Shown: piece by piece, positions 8,068-16,679 of the stretch | Layout of the letters: each line of letters begins with the position of its first letter | Numbering within the stretch: position 1 is the first letter of the stretch | Assembly: GCF_900188345.1 (NCBI RefSeq) | Contig: NZ_FZOD01000039.1 | Span: forward strand, 1-64,000 | DNA length: 64,000 nucleotides | Source of the DNA: Streptosporangium subroseum | GTDB lineage: Bacteria > Actinomycetota > Actinomycetes > Streptosporangiales > Streptosporangiaceae | Reading direction: 5' to 3' | Notes under the pieces: model-generated | The model's input: only the letters and a program-made list of their open reading frames with translations | What the model was told of the DNA's origin: nothing | The model's database searches: none | Made by a program: the position numbers and the translations under genes

Positions 8068-9477
8068 ATGTCATCCCGCCGAACCGCATCGCTGATCACA
8101 CTGGGCTGCGCGCGCAACGAGGTCGACTCCGAGGAGCTCGCCGCGCGTCTTGAGGCTGCCGGCTGGCAGGTGGGCGACGACGACCCAGATGTCATCGTCG
8201 TCAACACCTGCGGCTTCATCGACTCAGCGAAAAAGGACTCCATCGACACGTTGCTCGCCGCGGCCGACTCCGGGGCCAAGGTGGTCGCCGCGGGCTGCAT
8301 GGCCGAGCGCTACGGCGACCAGCTCGCCGAGGCGCTGCCCGAGGCCACGGCTGTCATCTCCTTCGACGACTACACACAGATCGGCAGGCGTCTCGACGAC
8401 GTGCTGGCGGGCACACCGCTCGTCCCGCACAGTCCCCGCGACCGCCGGACCCTGCTGCCCATCTCCCCGGTCGAGCGCGCCGCCGCGCCAAAGGTCAACA
8501 TCCCCGGCCACGGCGAGCTGCCCGAGGGAGTGGCCCCGGCCAGCGGCCCCCGGCCGCTGCGCAAGCGCCTGGGCGACGGCCCGGTGGCCTCCCTGAAGCT
8601 GGCCTCCGGCTGCGACCGGCGCTGCACGTTCTGCGCGATCCCGGCCTTCCGCGGCGCCTACGTCTCGCGCAACCCCTCGGAGCTCCTCGGAGAGGCCGCG
8701 TGGCTGGGCGAGCAGGGCGTCAAGGAGCTCGTGCTGGTCAGCGAGAACTCCACCTCATACGGCAAGGACCTCGGTGACCTGAGGGCGCTGGAGAAGCTGC
8801 TGCCCTCCCTCGCCGCGACCGAGGGCATCGAGCGGGTGCGCATCAGCTACCTGCAGCCCGCCGAGCTCCGCCCGGGGCTGCTGGAGATGATCGCCTCCAC
8901 CGAGGGGATCGCCTCCTACTTCGACCTCTCCTTCCAGCACGCCAGTGGCTCGGTGCTGCGCCGGATGCGCCGCTTCGGCGACCCCAAGCGCTTCCTCGAC
9001 CTCCTGGAGTCGGTCCGGGAGATCGCTCCCGAGGCGGGTGTGCGCTCCAACTTCATCGTGGGCTTCCCCGGCGAGACCGAGGAGGAGTTCGCCGAGCTGG
9101 TGGCCTTCCTCGAGGAGGCCAGGCTCGATGTGATCGGCATCTTCGGCTACTCCGACGAAGACGGCACCGAGGCGGCGTCACTCCCCGGGAAGCTGGACCA
9201 GGAGACCGTAGACGCCCGCGTGGCCGCGCTCACCGAGCTGGCCGAGGAGTTCATGGCCCAGCGGGCCGAGGAGCGGATCGGCACCGAGGTGGACGTCCTG
9301 ATCGAGGAAGACCTCGGCGACGGCGGCTACGAAGGCCGTGCGGCCCACCAGGGGCCCGAGGTCGACGGTTCTGTAACGGTCCAGGGCATCGGCCTGGTGC
9401 CGGGTCAGATCGTCCGGGCCGTTGTGGTCGACTCGGAAGGGGTCGACCTGATCGCACGGATCAAGGCGGCCACATGA
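8068..9477 (+). CDS. rimO: Ribosomal protein S12 methylthiotransferase RimO
   Basis: The ATG at 8068 gives MSSRRTASLITLGCARNEVD (469 residues). The N-terminal UPF0004 domain carries the three cysteines for one cluster, including LGCARNEVDSE and NTCGF. The radical-SAM cluster CxxxCxxC is Cys182-Cys186-Cys189 (GCDRRCTFCAIP). A TRAM domain ends the protein. RimO adds a methylthio group to Asp of ribosomal protein S12. A GTG at 8059 is an alternative start. Together with pgsA and cinA it forms the usual actinobacterial run. Confidence 0.94.
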   Translation: MSSRRTASLITLGCARNEVDSEELAARLEAAGWQVGDDDPDVIVVNTCGFIDSAKKDSIDTLLAAADSGAKVVAAGCMAERYGDQLAEALPEATAVISFDDYTQIGRRLDDVLAGTPLVPHSPRDRRTLLPISPVERAAAPKVNIPGHGELPEGVAPASGPRPLRKRLGDGPVASLKLASGCDRRCTFCAIPAFRGAYVSRNPSELLGEAAWLGEQGVKELVLVSENSTSYGKDLGDLRALEKLLPSLAATEGIERVRISYLQPAELRPGLLEMIASTEGIASYFDLSFQHASGSVLRRMRRFGDPKRFLDLLESVREIAPEAGVRSNFIVGFPGETEEEFAELVAFLEEARLDVIGIFGYSDEDGTEAASLPGKLDQETVDARVAALTELAEEFMAQRAEERIGTEVDVLIEEDLGDGGYEGRAAHQGPEVDGSVTVQGIGLVPGQIVRAVVVDSEGVDLIARIKAAT

Positions 9478-9502
9478 GCGCGCCACCGGGCCGGGAGGGC
9501 GT

Positions 9503-10108
9503 ATGACCAACCCGCCAGAGACGGGCACCGATTCGACCGCGGCATCCATGGCCCCCAAGGTGAGCGCCTGGAACATCGCCAATGTTGTGACGGTGATACG
9601 ACTGGCGATGGTTCCGTTCTTCGTGGTCTGCCTTTTCCTGCCGGGATCCGGCTGGCGAGCCGCGGCTCTGGTGGTCTTCATGGTCGCCTCGCTCACCGAT
9701 CTGCTCGACGGTGAGCTGGCCCGCCGTTACGGCCTGATCACCGATTTCGGGAAGATCGCCGATCCGCTCGCGGACAAGGCCCTCATCGGTGCCGCGCTGA
9801 TCAGCCTCTCGATCCTGGACGAGCTTCCCTGGTGGATGACCATCGTGATCCTGGGCAGGGAGCTCGGCGTCACCATCCTGCGATTCGCGGTCATCAGGCA
9901 CGGGGTCATCCCCGCCAGCTACGGTGGCAAGGTGAAGACCGTCCTGCAGATCGCCGCGATCGTCTCCTACATCTGGCCGGGAGTGCCGGAGCCGATCCGC
10001 TGGATCGTCATGGGCGCGGCGGCCATCGTGACGGTGGGCACCGGCCTCGACTACGTGATCCGCGCGATCAAGCTGCGTCAGGTGGCGAAGCAGGCGCGGG
10101 CCCGATGA
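9503..10108 (+). CDS. pgsA: CDP-diacylglycerol-glycerol-3-phosphate 3-phosphatidyltransferase (PgsA-type)
   Basis: A 201-residue membrane enzyme with a perfect CDP-alcohol phosphotransferase signature: Asp69-Gly70, Ala73-Arg74, Gly83, Asp87, Asp91 (DGxxARx8Gx3Dx3D). Four to six hydrophobic segments follow. It should make phosphatidylglycerol phosphate from CDP-DAG and glycerol-3-phosphate. Its position between rimO and cinA matches the housekeeping pgsA rather than the PI synthase. It overlaps cinA by four bases. Confidence 0.92.
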   Translation: MTNPPETGTDSTAASMAPKVSAWNIANVVTVIRLAMVPFFVVCLFLPGSGWRAAALVVFMVASLTDLLDGELARRYGLITDFGKIADPLADKALIGAALISLSILDELPWWMTIVILGRELGVTILRFAVIRHGVIPASYGGKVKTVLQIAAIVSYIWPGVPEPIRWIVMGAAAIVTVGTGLDYVIRAIKLRQVAKQARAR

Positions 10109-10608
10109 GTCACCGTCTGCGCAGCTCCACCAACGTGCTCTCGCTCCTCGTCCGCGAGGGGGAGACGGTGTCGGTGGCCGAGTCGCTGACCGCCGGCCTG
10201 ATCGGCGCGGCGCTCACGGCCCCCTCCGGGGCCTCTGCCGCCTTCGTGGGCGGGGTCATCTCCTACGCCACCGAGCTCAAGCATCGCCTGCTGGAGGTCC
10301 CTGCGGGCCTGCTGGAGCGTGAGGGGGCCGTGCATCCGGAGGTCGCCGCGGCCATGGCCGACGGCGTCCGCCGCCTCACGGGCTCCACGTACGGCCTGGC
10401 GGCCACCGGAGTGGCCGGTCCGGAGCCGCAGGACGGTAAACCGGTGGGCACCGTTCACCTTGCCGTTAGCGGCTCAGATGGGCGGGTATGGCACCGAGAT
10501 CTACACCTCGCCGGGACGCGTGAGGAGATTCGCGAATGGACTGTGAACGAGGCCGTGGACCTGCTCCAAGGCGTGCTGGAGGCGAGCGTGAGGGAACATT
10601 CCGGATGA
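10105..10608 (+). CDS. cinA: CinA C-terminal domain protein, nicotinamide-nucleotide amidase
   Basis: A 167-residue stand-alone CinA_C (PncC) domain: VSVAESLTAGLIGAALTAPSGASAAFVGG with the catalytic-site serine region, YGLAATGVAGPEPQDGKPVGTVHLAV near residue 100. It deamidates nicotinamide mononucleotide to nicotinate mononucleotide, a pyridine-nucleotide salvage step. The N-terminal MoCF-like domain of full-length CinA is absent, as is usual for actinobacteria. ATGA overlap with pgsA (10105-10108) shows coupling. Confidence 0.93.
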   Translation: MSHRLRSSTNVLSLLVREGETVSVAESLTAGLIGAALTAPSGASAAFVGGVISYATELKHRLLEVPAGLLEREGAVHPEVAAAMADGVRRLTGSTYGLAATGVAGPEPQDGKPVGTVHLAVSGSDGRVWHRDLHLAGTREEIREWTVNEAVDLLQGVLEASVREHSG

Positions 10609-10740
10609 TTACCGCGTTACGTCCCCAGCGAACATGCCCGCCATGGTCTGCCGTGGTGTCCGTGGTTACGGGTACGGTGGAACTGTGAGTGATGTAAAGG
10701 TCAAGCGATGATGACGGCGAGGAGTATGTACCAAGGGTCG

Positions 10741-10753
10741 CGTTCAAAGAACG
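10741..10753. promoter_or_regulatory. Perfect inverted repeat CGTTC-AAA-GAACG upstream of the ClgR-type gene
   Basis: A 13-base perfect palindrome lies 62 bases before the probable start of the XRE regulator. ClgR proteins autoregulate through inverted sites containing GTTC/GAAC-like half sites; the spacing here differs from the published motif, so the assignment is tentative. The remaining interval 10609-10815 holds no gene. Confidence 0.4.
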
Positions 10754-10815
10754 GGCGGCACGAACCGGTCGCGCGGAGTGTTGTCAAGGCATCCGCGCCG
10801 GGGAGGGAGCGACAG

Positions 10816-11178
10816 ATGGTCCTGCTGCGTCAGCTGCTCGGTGACGTGCTGCGGCGGCTGAGGGTGCGGCAGAGTCGCACCCTGCGTGAGGTGTCCACAT
10901 TGGCTCGTGTTTCTCTCGGATATCTGTCCGAAGTGGAGCGCGGTCAGAAGGAGGCCTCCTCAGAGCTGCTCGCGTCGATCTGCGGTGCCTTGGGCGTGCC
11001 GCTTTCACAGGTGCTGCGTGAGGTTTCCGATCAGTTCGCGTTGGCCGAGCTGCAGCATGCGCCGGTGCTGGCAAATGACGTCCCCGAGCGGGAGCGTCTG
11101 CCGATTCCGGAGACCGTGCCGCCAGGTGCCATCCCGGACTCCGTCTTTCCCGAGGTCAACGACATGGTCGCCGCCTAG
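10816..11178 (+). CDS. clgR: ClgR-type XRE-family transcriptional regulator
   Basis: The likely start is the ATG at 10816 after GGGAGGGAGC, giving 120 residues (MVLLRQLLGDVLRRLRVRQSRTL). An upstream frame extension to 10708 lacks a ribosome site. The XRE helix-turn-helix (TLREVSTLARVSLGYLSEVERGQKEASSELLASIC) and the tail ending in a hydrophobic MVAA are as in ClgR, the activator of clp protease genes whose Ala-Ala C-terminus makes it a ClpP substrate. The position next to cinA supports this. It converges with nei and shares the CTAG at 11175-11178. Confidence 0.85.
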   Translation: MVLLRQLLGDVLRRLRVRQSRTLREVSTLARVSLGYLSEVERGQKEASSELLASICGALGVPLSQVLREVSDQFALAELQHAPVLANDVPERERLPIPETVPPGAIPDSVFPEVNDMVAA

Positions 11179-11966
11179 TCGGTCGGTTCTTCCGGCTGGC
11201 AGTGGCCGCACCAGATGATCAGCCGTTCCTGCGGCTGTGCGCCCATCTCCCCACGACTGATTCGACGCCCGCAGCGCAGGCAAGGCCTTCCGGCCCTGCC
11301 GTAGACCCAGGTGCTCCGTCCCGGACGGAGGTCACCGGTCGTCACCCTGCTCGGACGTTCCTTGTTGGCGTCCATCAACCGGTGCGCCAGCGTCACGATC
11401 GTTCCCAGGTCTTCGACCATGCCCACGGGCCGCCATGGCGAGACTTTCGCGAGGAACAACGTCTCGGCCCGATAGATGGTGCCGATCCCCGCCAGGTTGC
11501 GCTGGTCCAGAAGCGCCTCCCCGATGCTCGTCTCCGGCCTCCGCGCCAGCCGTCGCACGGCCTCGGCCTCATTCCAGTCGGGCCCCAGCAGGTCGGGCCC
11601 GAGATGCCCGACGAACCGGGCCTCCTCATCTGCCGGGACCAGGTCGACCATGCCGAGTCGCACTCCCGCCGCCTGCCACTCCGCGTTGGCGAGCACCAGA
11701 CGGATCACGTCGCCCGGGGGCAGCCGACGGCCGGCGGGTGAGATCTGCCAGCTGCCCTCCATCCGGAGATGGGTGTGAACGGTCAGCCCGCCCTCGACGC
11801 GGGTGAGCAGGTGCTTGCCGCGTGAGACGGTCTCCAGCACGGTCCGGCCGGTGAGGTCGGCCGTGGCGTGACGTGGCACGCGGAAGTCGGAGCGGGTCAG
11901 GACCCGGCCGTCGAGTGCCCGGCCGAGCCGTCTGGCGGTGCGGTAGACGACGTCACCCTCGGGCAT
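11175..11966 (-). CDS. nei: Endonuclease VIII / Fpg-Nei family DNA glycosylase-AP lyase
   Basis: Starting at the ATG at 11966, the protein is 263 residues and begins MPEGDVVYRTARRL: after removal of Met, Pro2 is the Schiff-base nucleophile and Glu3 the catalytic acid. The H2TH region (GEALLDQRNLAGIGTIYRAE) and a C-terminal zinc finger (CLRC...CGHC) are complete. It excises oxidised pyrimidines. In mycobacteria the equivalent gene directly follows lhr. Here lhr lies 43 kb upstream on the same strand, with the accessory island between. Confidence 0.93.
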   Translation of the reverse strand: MPEGDVVYRTARRLGRALDGRVLTRSDFRVPRHATADLTGRTVLETVSRGKHLLTRVEGGLTVHTHLRMEGSWQISPAGRRLPPGDVIRLVLANAEWQAAGVRLGMVDLVPADEEARFVGHLGPDLLGPDWNEAEAVRRLARRPETSIGEALLDQRNLAGIGTIYRAETLFLAKVSPWRPVGMVEDLGTIVTLAHRLMDANKERPSRVTTGDLRPGRSTWVYGRAGRPCLRCGRRISRGEMGAQPQERLIIWCGHCQPEEPTD

Positions 11967-11987
11967 GGGACCTGCCCAGCGGCCCAA

Positions 11988-12134
11988 GCGGCACGACCCG
12001 GGTGGGCACGGCCCGGTTACGAGGCCGGCACGATATGGCTCGGGTGCGGGACCTGAGCGGCACGGCCCGGGTGGGCACGGCCTGGATACGAGGTCGGCGC
12101 GGTACGGCTCGGGTGCGGGACCTGAGCGGCACGG
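11988..12134. repeat. Two 69-bp tandem repeats plus a partial third
   Basis: Units start at 11988, 12057 and 12126 with GCGGCACGRCCCGGGTGGGC and repeat a 69-base sequence with a few substitutions; the third stops after about nine bases. They fill the gap between the nei start and the Rrf2 stop, exactly at the left end of the accessory island. The unit length is a multiple of three but no coding frame is convincing. Confidence 0.8.
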
Positions 12135-12136
12135 GT

Positions 12137-12586
12137 CTAGTCCCAGGCGGCGGGGTCGGCGGACAGCTGCCGGACCCTCTCCGGGAGGGCTCCGGTCGCC
12201 ACGTTCTCCAGCGTGACCTCCTCCAGGATCGCCCTCTCGTTGGCGCGCAGTGCGATCCAGACCTGCTGAAGGGACTCGGCGGGGCCGCGGTAGTCGACGT
12301 GCTCGGGACGCTCGCCCCGCACGTTGGCCAGCGGGCCGTCCACGGCGCGGATCACATCGGCAAGACTGATCTCGGCGGCCGGGCGGGCCAGCACGTAACC
12401 GCCCTCGGGGCCACGCTGGCCGCGGACCAGCCCGGCTCGGCGCATCTGAAGCAAAATGTTTTCCAAGTATTTAGGGGGCATGTCCTGCTCTTTCGCCAGC
12501 TCACCCACGGTGGTAGGTCCGTCACCCGCAGCGGCGAGTTCGGCGGCGGCACGTAGGGCATAGTCGACACGAGCGGATAGACGCAT
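12137..12586 (-). CDS. Rrf2-family transcriptional regulator without cysteines
   Basis: A 149-residue Rrf2 protein: MRLSARVDYALRAAAELA, winged helix with PPKYLENILLQMRRAGLVRGQRGPEGGYVLARP, and the ISLADVIRAVDGPLANVR dimer helix. Classical members (IscR, NsrR) bind an iron-sulfur cluster through three cysteines between these regions; this protein has no cysteine at all, so it must sense something else or use other ligands. It follows the condensation-domain gene by 31 bases on the same strand and may be co-transcribed. Its ribosome site is weak. Confidence 0.88.
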   Translation of the reverse strand: MRLSARVDYALRAAAELAAAGDGPTTVGELAKEQDMPPKYLENILLQMRRAGLVRGQRGPEGGYVLARPAAEISLADVIRAVDGPLANVRGERPEHVDYRGPAESLQQVWIALRANERAILEEVTLENVATGALPERVRQLSADPAAWD

Positions 12587-12617
12587 GTAACCGATTATCC
12601 CGCCTGCTATTGATTCC

Positions 12618-14291
12618 TTATGCGCGAGGCCCGCGCAAAATGAAATCTCGGCCGTCGCCTTCGGCGATCACAGGGCTCTGCAGCCACGTTTCGCCGGGCG
12701 CGGGCTCGTGGATGACGTAGTGGTGGGGCGCCATGGCGGAGGTGCGGCCCTGGAGCAGGGCGAGGCAGGCGGCGTGAATCTCCTCCGGCGTTCCGGAGGA
12801 GAAATGGCAGGTCAGACGCCCATTGGCGTCGTGGATCACCCGGTGAGGCCGCCCGCCGACGGCCTCACCGACCAGCCGCTCGACCGCGTCGAGGCTCACC
12901 CAGCAGGAGTCGACGTGGATCCAGCCGGGGCCGTACTCGACGGGGGCGACCCCGGCGATCGCCAGGACATCCGACAGACGAACAATTCGGTTCTCGGCCC
13001 TGATCAGCAGCTTGACGAGCCCGGTCCCGAAGGCCTCCGCCTCCGTACGCGTCATGACCCGGGGGTCGATCCAGAACGTCAGGTCCACCTCCTCGTCCTC
13101 CAGTCGGTTGGCCCAGAGCGCGAGATGGGCGGGGAGCGAGGCGGCGGGCAGCCAGTCGCATTCGATCTCGGCGGACGGCGCGGGCTCGCGCGCCGAGACG
13201 GTGACTCCGCTCATGTCGTTGAAGACGCAGTCGCGCGCGAAGTTCACGCCCCGCTCGGCGTTGACGGTCTCGATGACCTCCCAGAGCGCGGTGGAGTCGA
13301 ACCGGCTGTGCTGGTATCCGGTGAGTGAGGCGGTGCGGAAGCGGCGGATCGCCTCGTCGAAGGTGGAGACGTCGAGGTCGGCGGCCATCAGGGCGTCCTG
13401 GGCCAGCGGCCCGACATAGTCGCGCAGTTCGGGACGGACCCGGTTGCTCGCCAGCGAGGCGATCACGCAGGTCCGCTGCGCGTTGCGCAGGCCGATCAGG
13501 ACCCCCAGCGCGGCGAGGACGACCGCGGAGCGGCTGGCGCCGGTACGGTTCGCGATGGCGCCCAGTGCCCCGCCCGCCACCGCGGAGCGGACCCGGAGCC
13601 GGGGGCAGATCGCGTCGGCGTCGGGCACCTCGTCGATGTCGATCGCGAACATGGACTGCGGAACCCGCCGAAGCTGGGTCTCCCAGTGCCGCAGGGCCGC
13701 CGCGGTGCGGCGCCGGGAGAGCGGTCCTCCCTCGGCCTCGGCCAGTTCGAGGGGCTGCGTCGGGCACGGCGAGAGTACGGCGCCGCCCCGGATCAGGCGC
13801 TCCCACTCGCGCATGACGGTGGCCAGGCCGATCGCGTCCACCGAGGTGTGGGGAAGCACGAAGACCGCCAGGCGTGGCACGTTCCGCTCGGTGATCACGG
13901 CGACCCTGATGGGAAGCTCCGCCTCCACGTCGAACCGGGTGCCCTGCATCCGCAGGCCGACCTCCTCCGCGAGGTCGGCGAGGCCGGATCCGCCTCCGCC
14001 GGGCTCGACATCGTGCACCTCGACGGGGAGCGCGCCCGAACCGCTCACGCACTGGGTATCGGAGTGGATGGTGGCCCGGAGACCCTCGTGCCGGGAGAGC
14101 AGCCGGCCGACCGACTCGGCGACGGCATCGAGGGTCGTGCCCGCCGGAAGGCGTTTGACGACGCGGAAGTTCATGTGGAGCGGCGGGTCGCGGAGCACGC
14201 AACGCGCCATGTTGGCCTGTCCCATCGTGACGGGGCCGTACCGGGTCGGCTGTCCCGTGTATTCGGCTGCGATCGTGATGACGGTATCCAT
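12618..14291 (-). CDS. Stand-alone condensation-domain protein with an A-subdomain-like tail
   Basis: Starting at the ATG at 14291 the protein is 557 residues. An NRPS condensation fold is seen from PVTMGQANMARCV through ESVGRLLSRHEGLRAT to the second lobe (VVLAALGVLIGLRNA). The HHxxxDG active site reads PHTSVDA near residue 165: the second His and the Asp remain, the first His and the Gly are changed. Residues 430-557 resemble the small C-terminal subdomain of adenylation proteins (GWIHVDSCWVSLDAVERLV). It resembles the free C protein at 32497-33822. It probably performs an unusual acyl transfer or acts as a scaffold. A ROK-like operator lies 34 bases upstream. Confidence 0.75.
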   Translation of the reverse strand: MDTVITIAAEYTGQPTRYGPVTMGQANMARCVLRDPPLHMNFRVVKRLPAGTTLDAVAESVGRLLSRHEGLRATIHSDTQCVSGSGALPVEVHDVEPGGGGSGLADLAEEVGLRMQGTRFDVEAELPIRVAVITERNVPRLAVFVLPHTSVDAIGLATVMREWERLIRGGAVLSPCPTQPLELAEAEGGPLSRRRTAAALRHWETQLRRVPQSMFAIDIDEVPDADAICPRLRVRSAVAGGALGAIANRTGASRSAVVLAALGVLIGLRNAQRTCVIASLASNRVRPELRDYVGPLAQDALMAADLDVSTFDEAIRRFRTASLTGYQHSRFDSTALWEVIETVNAERGVNFARDCVFNDMSGVTVSAREPAPSAEIECDWLPAASLPAHLALWANRLEDEEVDLTFWIDPRVMTRTEAEAFGTGLVKLLIRAENRIVRLSDVLAIAGVAPVEYGPGWIHVDSCWVSLDAVERLVGEAVGGRPHRVIHDANGRLTCHFSSGTPEEIHAACLALLQGRTSAMAPHHYVIHEPAPGETWLQSPVIAEGDGRDFILRGPRA

Positions 14292-14324
14292 GTCCAGACC
14301 TGCCTCGCCACGCGCGGCAAGGGT

Positions 14325-14347
14325 CTTACTAAAAAGAACCTTTACCG
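14325..14347. promoter_or_regulatory. ROK-like operator, weak copy (site A)
   Basis: TTACTAAAAAGAACCTTT matches the ACTAACAAGAAACTTT core of the site before the sugar ABC operon at about 14 of 20 positions. It lies 34 bases before the start of the condensation-domain gene, overlapping its likely promoter. Confidence 0.4.
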
Positions 14348-14569
14348 TTTTCGGGAGTGTTCCATGCGGTGGGCGAGCGTCGCAAGACTTGCTTTCCGGG
14401 CACAAGGCGGATACGGGGGGACGACACAGTGGCGTGGAGGAAACCCCAGGTGGGAGAGGCTCTCGGGGCCGAAAACCAGGAGTGGGACGGCCGAAAAGCC
14501 GGAGAGCCCGAGGGACGGGCGGCGCGGGGCCGGGGCCGCCGGGCGGAGGAGAACCTCCGGCGCGGCACG

Positions 14570-14611
14570 GCGGGGGGCACCCCCGTGGCCCCCCGCGAGG
14601 CCTCCGCGGGG
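14570..14611. other. GC-rich palindromes in the ROK upstream region
   Basis: A stem pairs GCGGGGGG at 14570-14577 with its complement at 14589-14596, and a second palindrome centred on AGGCCT spans 14591-14611. They sit immediately before ROK site B. In the orientation of the ROK gene they could block read-through into its promoter. The rest of the 14292-14697 interval contains no gene. Confidence 0.4.
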
Positions 14612-14638
14612 CTAAACTATCAGGAAGCTTTATTAATG
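14612..14638. promoter_or_regulatory. ROK operator (site B)
   Basis: CTAAACTATCAGGAAGCTTT followed by ATTAATG. It agrees with site D before the sugar operon at 22 of 26 positions. It lies 60 bases before the ROK start, consistent with autoregulation. The element is AT-rich in a very GC-rich region and centres on AAGCTT. Confidence 0.65.
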
Positions 14639-14697
14639 AATAGAACCGCTATTTTTGATTGAATATAATTACGACGGGGAAACGGCGACAAGAGAGC

Positions 14698-15882
14698 ATG
14701 CGTATGGAGCGACGTCCTGGCGTGCCCAGGCTACTGAGGGAGATCAACGACAGGGCCGCCCTCGAGCTTCTGCTCGCCTCGGGACCACTGACGAGAGGCC
14801 AGATCGGGGAGCTCACAGGCCTTTCCAAGGTGACCGCGTCGCAGACGCTCGCCCGGCTGGAGGGGCGCGGTCTGGTCGAGGTGGCAGGGGAGCAGGCCGG
14901 GGGTAGAGGGCCTAATGCGGCGCTTTATGGGATTATTTCCTCCTCGGCCTATGTGGCAGGCCTGGATGTCGGACCGGAATTCGTGACGACCGCCATCGCC
15001 GATATCCACGGGGAGATCGTGGCCGAGGTGAAAGTCGCGCCGAATGGGCACGACGATCCGGTCGCCCTCGTGCACAGCGCGGTCGTCAAGGCCTGCCGGT
15101 CGGCCAAGGTGGCGCTCTCCAAGCTGCGGGCGGTTGTGATCGGCACCCCCGGTGTGGTCGACCCTCGGAGCGGGGACGTGCGGTTCTCCTTCGACCTGCC
15201 GGGATGGCACGAGGGCATCCACGAGCGACTCGCCCGCGACCTGCGCCGCGACGTCAAGATCGAAAACGATGTGAACCTCGTCGCCCTCGCCGAACGCACC
15301 CTGGGCGCCGCCCGTGACGCCGACGACTTCGTACTGCTCTGGGTGGGCCGCGGCATCGGCCTCGGTGTAGTGCTCGGCGGCCGGCTGCACCGCGGCCGGT
15401 CGGGCAGCGCGGGCGAGATCGGCTATCTGCCGGTGCCCGGCGTGCCCCTGGCCGAGGACGTGCGAGCCGTGCCGGGAAGGCTGCCCTCGCTCGCCGGTGG
15501 CCTGCAGTCCCTGGTCAGCGCCGAGGCGGTGGCCGAGCTCGCCGAGACGTACGGCTTCTCGGGTGGCAGCGCCGCCGAGTGCGTGGCGGCCGCGGTCAAG
15601 GCGGGGGAGCGGGGAGAGCCCCTGCTGAACGAGATCGCCGGGCGGCTGGCGCTGGGTGTGGCGTCGGTGTGCGTTGTGCTCGACCCCGGGCTCGTGGTGC
15701 TCGCCGGAGAGGTCAGTCAGGCGGGCGGAAGCGCGCTCACCTCCAGGATCGAGGAGGCGGTGGCCCGCATGTGCCCGATCCGCCCGCAGGTGGTGCCCAC
15801 CGCGGTGGCCGGTAACCCGGTGTTGCGCGGTGCCGTTCTCGCCGCCCTCGACCAGGCCCGTGAGGAGATCTTCGCCTCCTGA
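14698..15882 (+). CDS. ROK-family transcriptional repressor
   Basis: From the ATG at 14698 the protein is 394 residues: an N-terminal winged helix (ALELLLASGPLTRGQIGELTGLSKVTASQTLARLEGRGLVEV), then a ROK sugar-binding/kinase-like domain with AGLDVGPEFVTTAIAD, the GTPGVVDPRSGDV loop, ENDVNLVALAERTLGA and a GRSGSAGEIGYLPV segment. The zinc-site cysteines of true ROK kinases (CxCGxxGC) are missing, so it is a regulator rather than a kinase. Sugar or sugar-phosphate binding should release it from AT-rich palindromes of the kind found at sites B, C and D. It is the only plausible local regulator of the sugar operon. Confidence 0.9.
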   Translation: MRMERRPGVPRLLREINDRAALELLLASGPLTRGQIGELTGLSKVTASQTLARLEGRGLVEVAGEQAGGRGPNAALYGIISSSAYVAGLDVGPEFVTTAIADIHGEIVAEVKVAPNGHDDPVALVHSAVVKACRSAKVALSKLRAVVIGTPGVVDPRSGDVRFSFDLPGWHEGIHERLARDLRRDVKIENDVNLVALAERTLGAARDADDFVLLWVGRGIGLGVVLGGRLHRGRSGSAGEIGYLPVPGVPLAEDVRAVPGRLPSLAGGLQSLVSAEAVAELAETYGFSGGSAAECVAAAVKAGERGEPLLNEIAGRLALGVASVCVVLDPGLVVLAGEVSQAGGSALTSRIEEAVARMCPIRPQVVPTAVAGNPVLRGAVLAALDQAREEIFAS

Positions 15883-16094
15883 GGATCCCACCAGAACTGA
15901 CTCCTCAAGCGTGCTGTGAGAGCGTGCGCCTCATCCTCGATCCGCAGCCGTCTGCTGGGCGGCGGTGGAGGGCGCTCAAGACGGGGTGGATCGTCGACTG
16001 TGTGGCGGGCTCCACAATTTGATCACTGTGAGCATCTGAGTGATCACTGAATTTAGTCGAAGACCTGCGGGATGCCTAGTCGTACAGTGAAGAT

Positions 16095-16325
16095 ATGGGC
16101 ATGTTGACCGTTGATCTCGACGCCAAGGCGGAGAAGGCCTTGAACGAGCTGACCTCCGATGGTCGTTCCGCGACCGAAGCTGTCCGCGAAGCGCTTGTCA
16201 TCGCTCAGCGTCTTCACCGCATGGAACTGGCTCGGATCGCAGCCGAGAGGCTGGCCAACGATCCCGCCGACAGGGCCGAAGCAGAAGCGATCATGAAGGA
16301 CACGGAGCACCTGCGTGCGTGGTGA
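16095..16325 (+). CDS. Antitoxin of a MazEF/PemIK-like pair
   Basis: A 76-residue protein with a short beta-strand (MLTVDLDAKAEKALNEL) followed by helices, as in ribbon-helix-helix antitoxins, and an acidic C-terminus suited to cover the toxin. Its stop overlaps the toxin start by 11 bases. The preceding interval 15883-16094 holds only a presumed promoter. Confidence 0.75.
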   Translation: MGMLTVDLDAKAEKALNELTSDGRSATEAVREALVIAQRLHRMELARIAAERLANDPADRAEAEAIMKDTEHLRAW

Positions 16326-16635
16326 CGTGTATCGACTGCGCGCTCCCCGCGACGCGATGGCCCATGAACAGCGAGGCGAGCGTTTCGCCGTGATCCTTCA
16401 GTCGGACTTCCTGACCCATCTCTCCACCGTGCTCATCGCCCCCACCTCGGCCAGCGCGCCTGCCGCACCTTTCCGCCCCGAGGTCGAACTCCTTGGTAAG
16501 CAGACACGAATCATGGTCGAGCAGACCATGGCCGTTGCCCCGCATCGCCTGGGCGATTTCGCGGGACGTCTGGACCCGGCCGAGCTTGAAGAGATCGATG
16601 ACGCCCTGCACACCGTCCTCGGCATGCTCCAGTAG
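16315..16635 (+). CDS. MazF/PemK-family endoribonuclease toxin
   Basis: A 106-residue MazF-fold protein starting at the GTG at 16315: MRGDVYRLRAPRD, then ERFAVILQSDFL, STVLIAPTSASAPAAPFRPEVEL, and QTMAVAPHRLGDFAGRL. The R-x-AVILQ strand and the (I/V)(A)PTS segment match the mRNA-cleaving PemK/MazF fold. It is coupled to the antitoxin. Such modules stabilise accessory regions. Confidence 0.88.
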   Translation: MRGDVYRLRAPRDAMAHEQRGERFAVILQSDFLTHLSTVLIAPTSASAPAAPFRPEVELLGKQTRIMVEQTMAVAPHRLGDFAGRLDPAELEEIDDALHTVLGMLQ

Positions 16636-16679
16636 CGGAGGCGGAAAATAAATCGAGTCGACTTCCCTCTGCCGTAGCC

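Noticed and set aside
14357..14662. Short frame in the GC-rich region before the ROK gene
   Set aside because: Runs through palindromes and the operator, with no ribosome site or homology.
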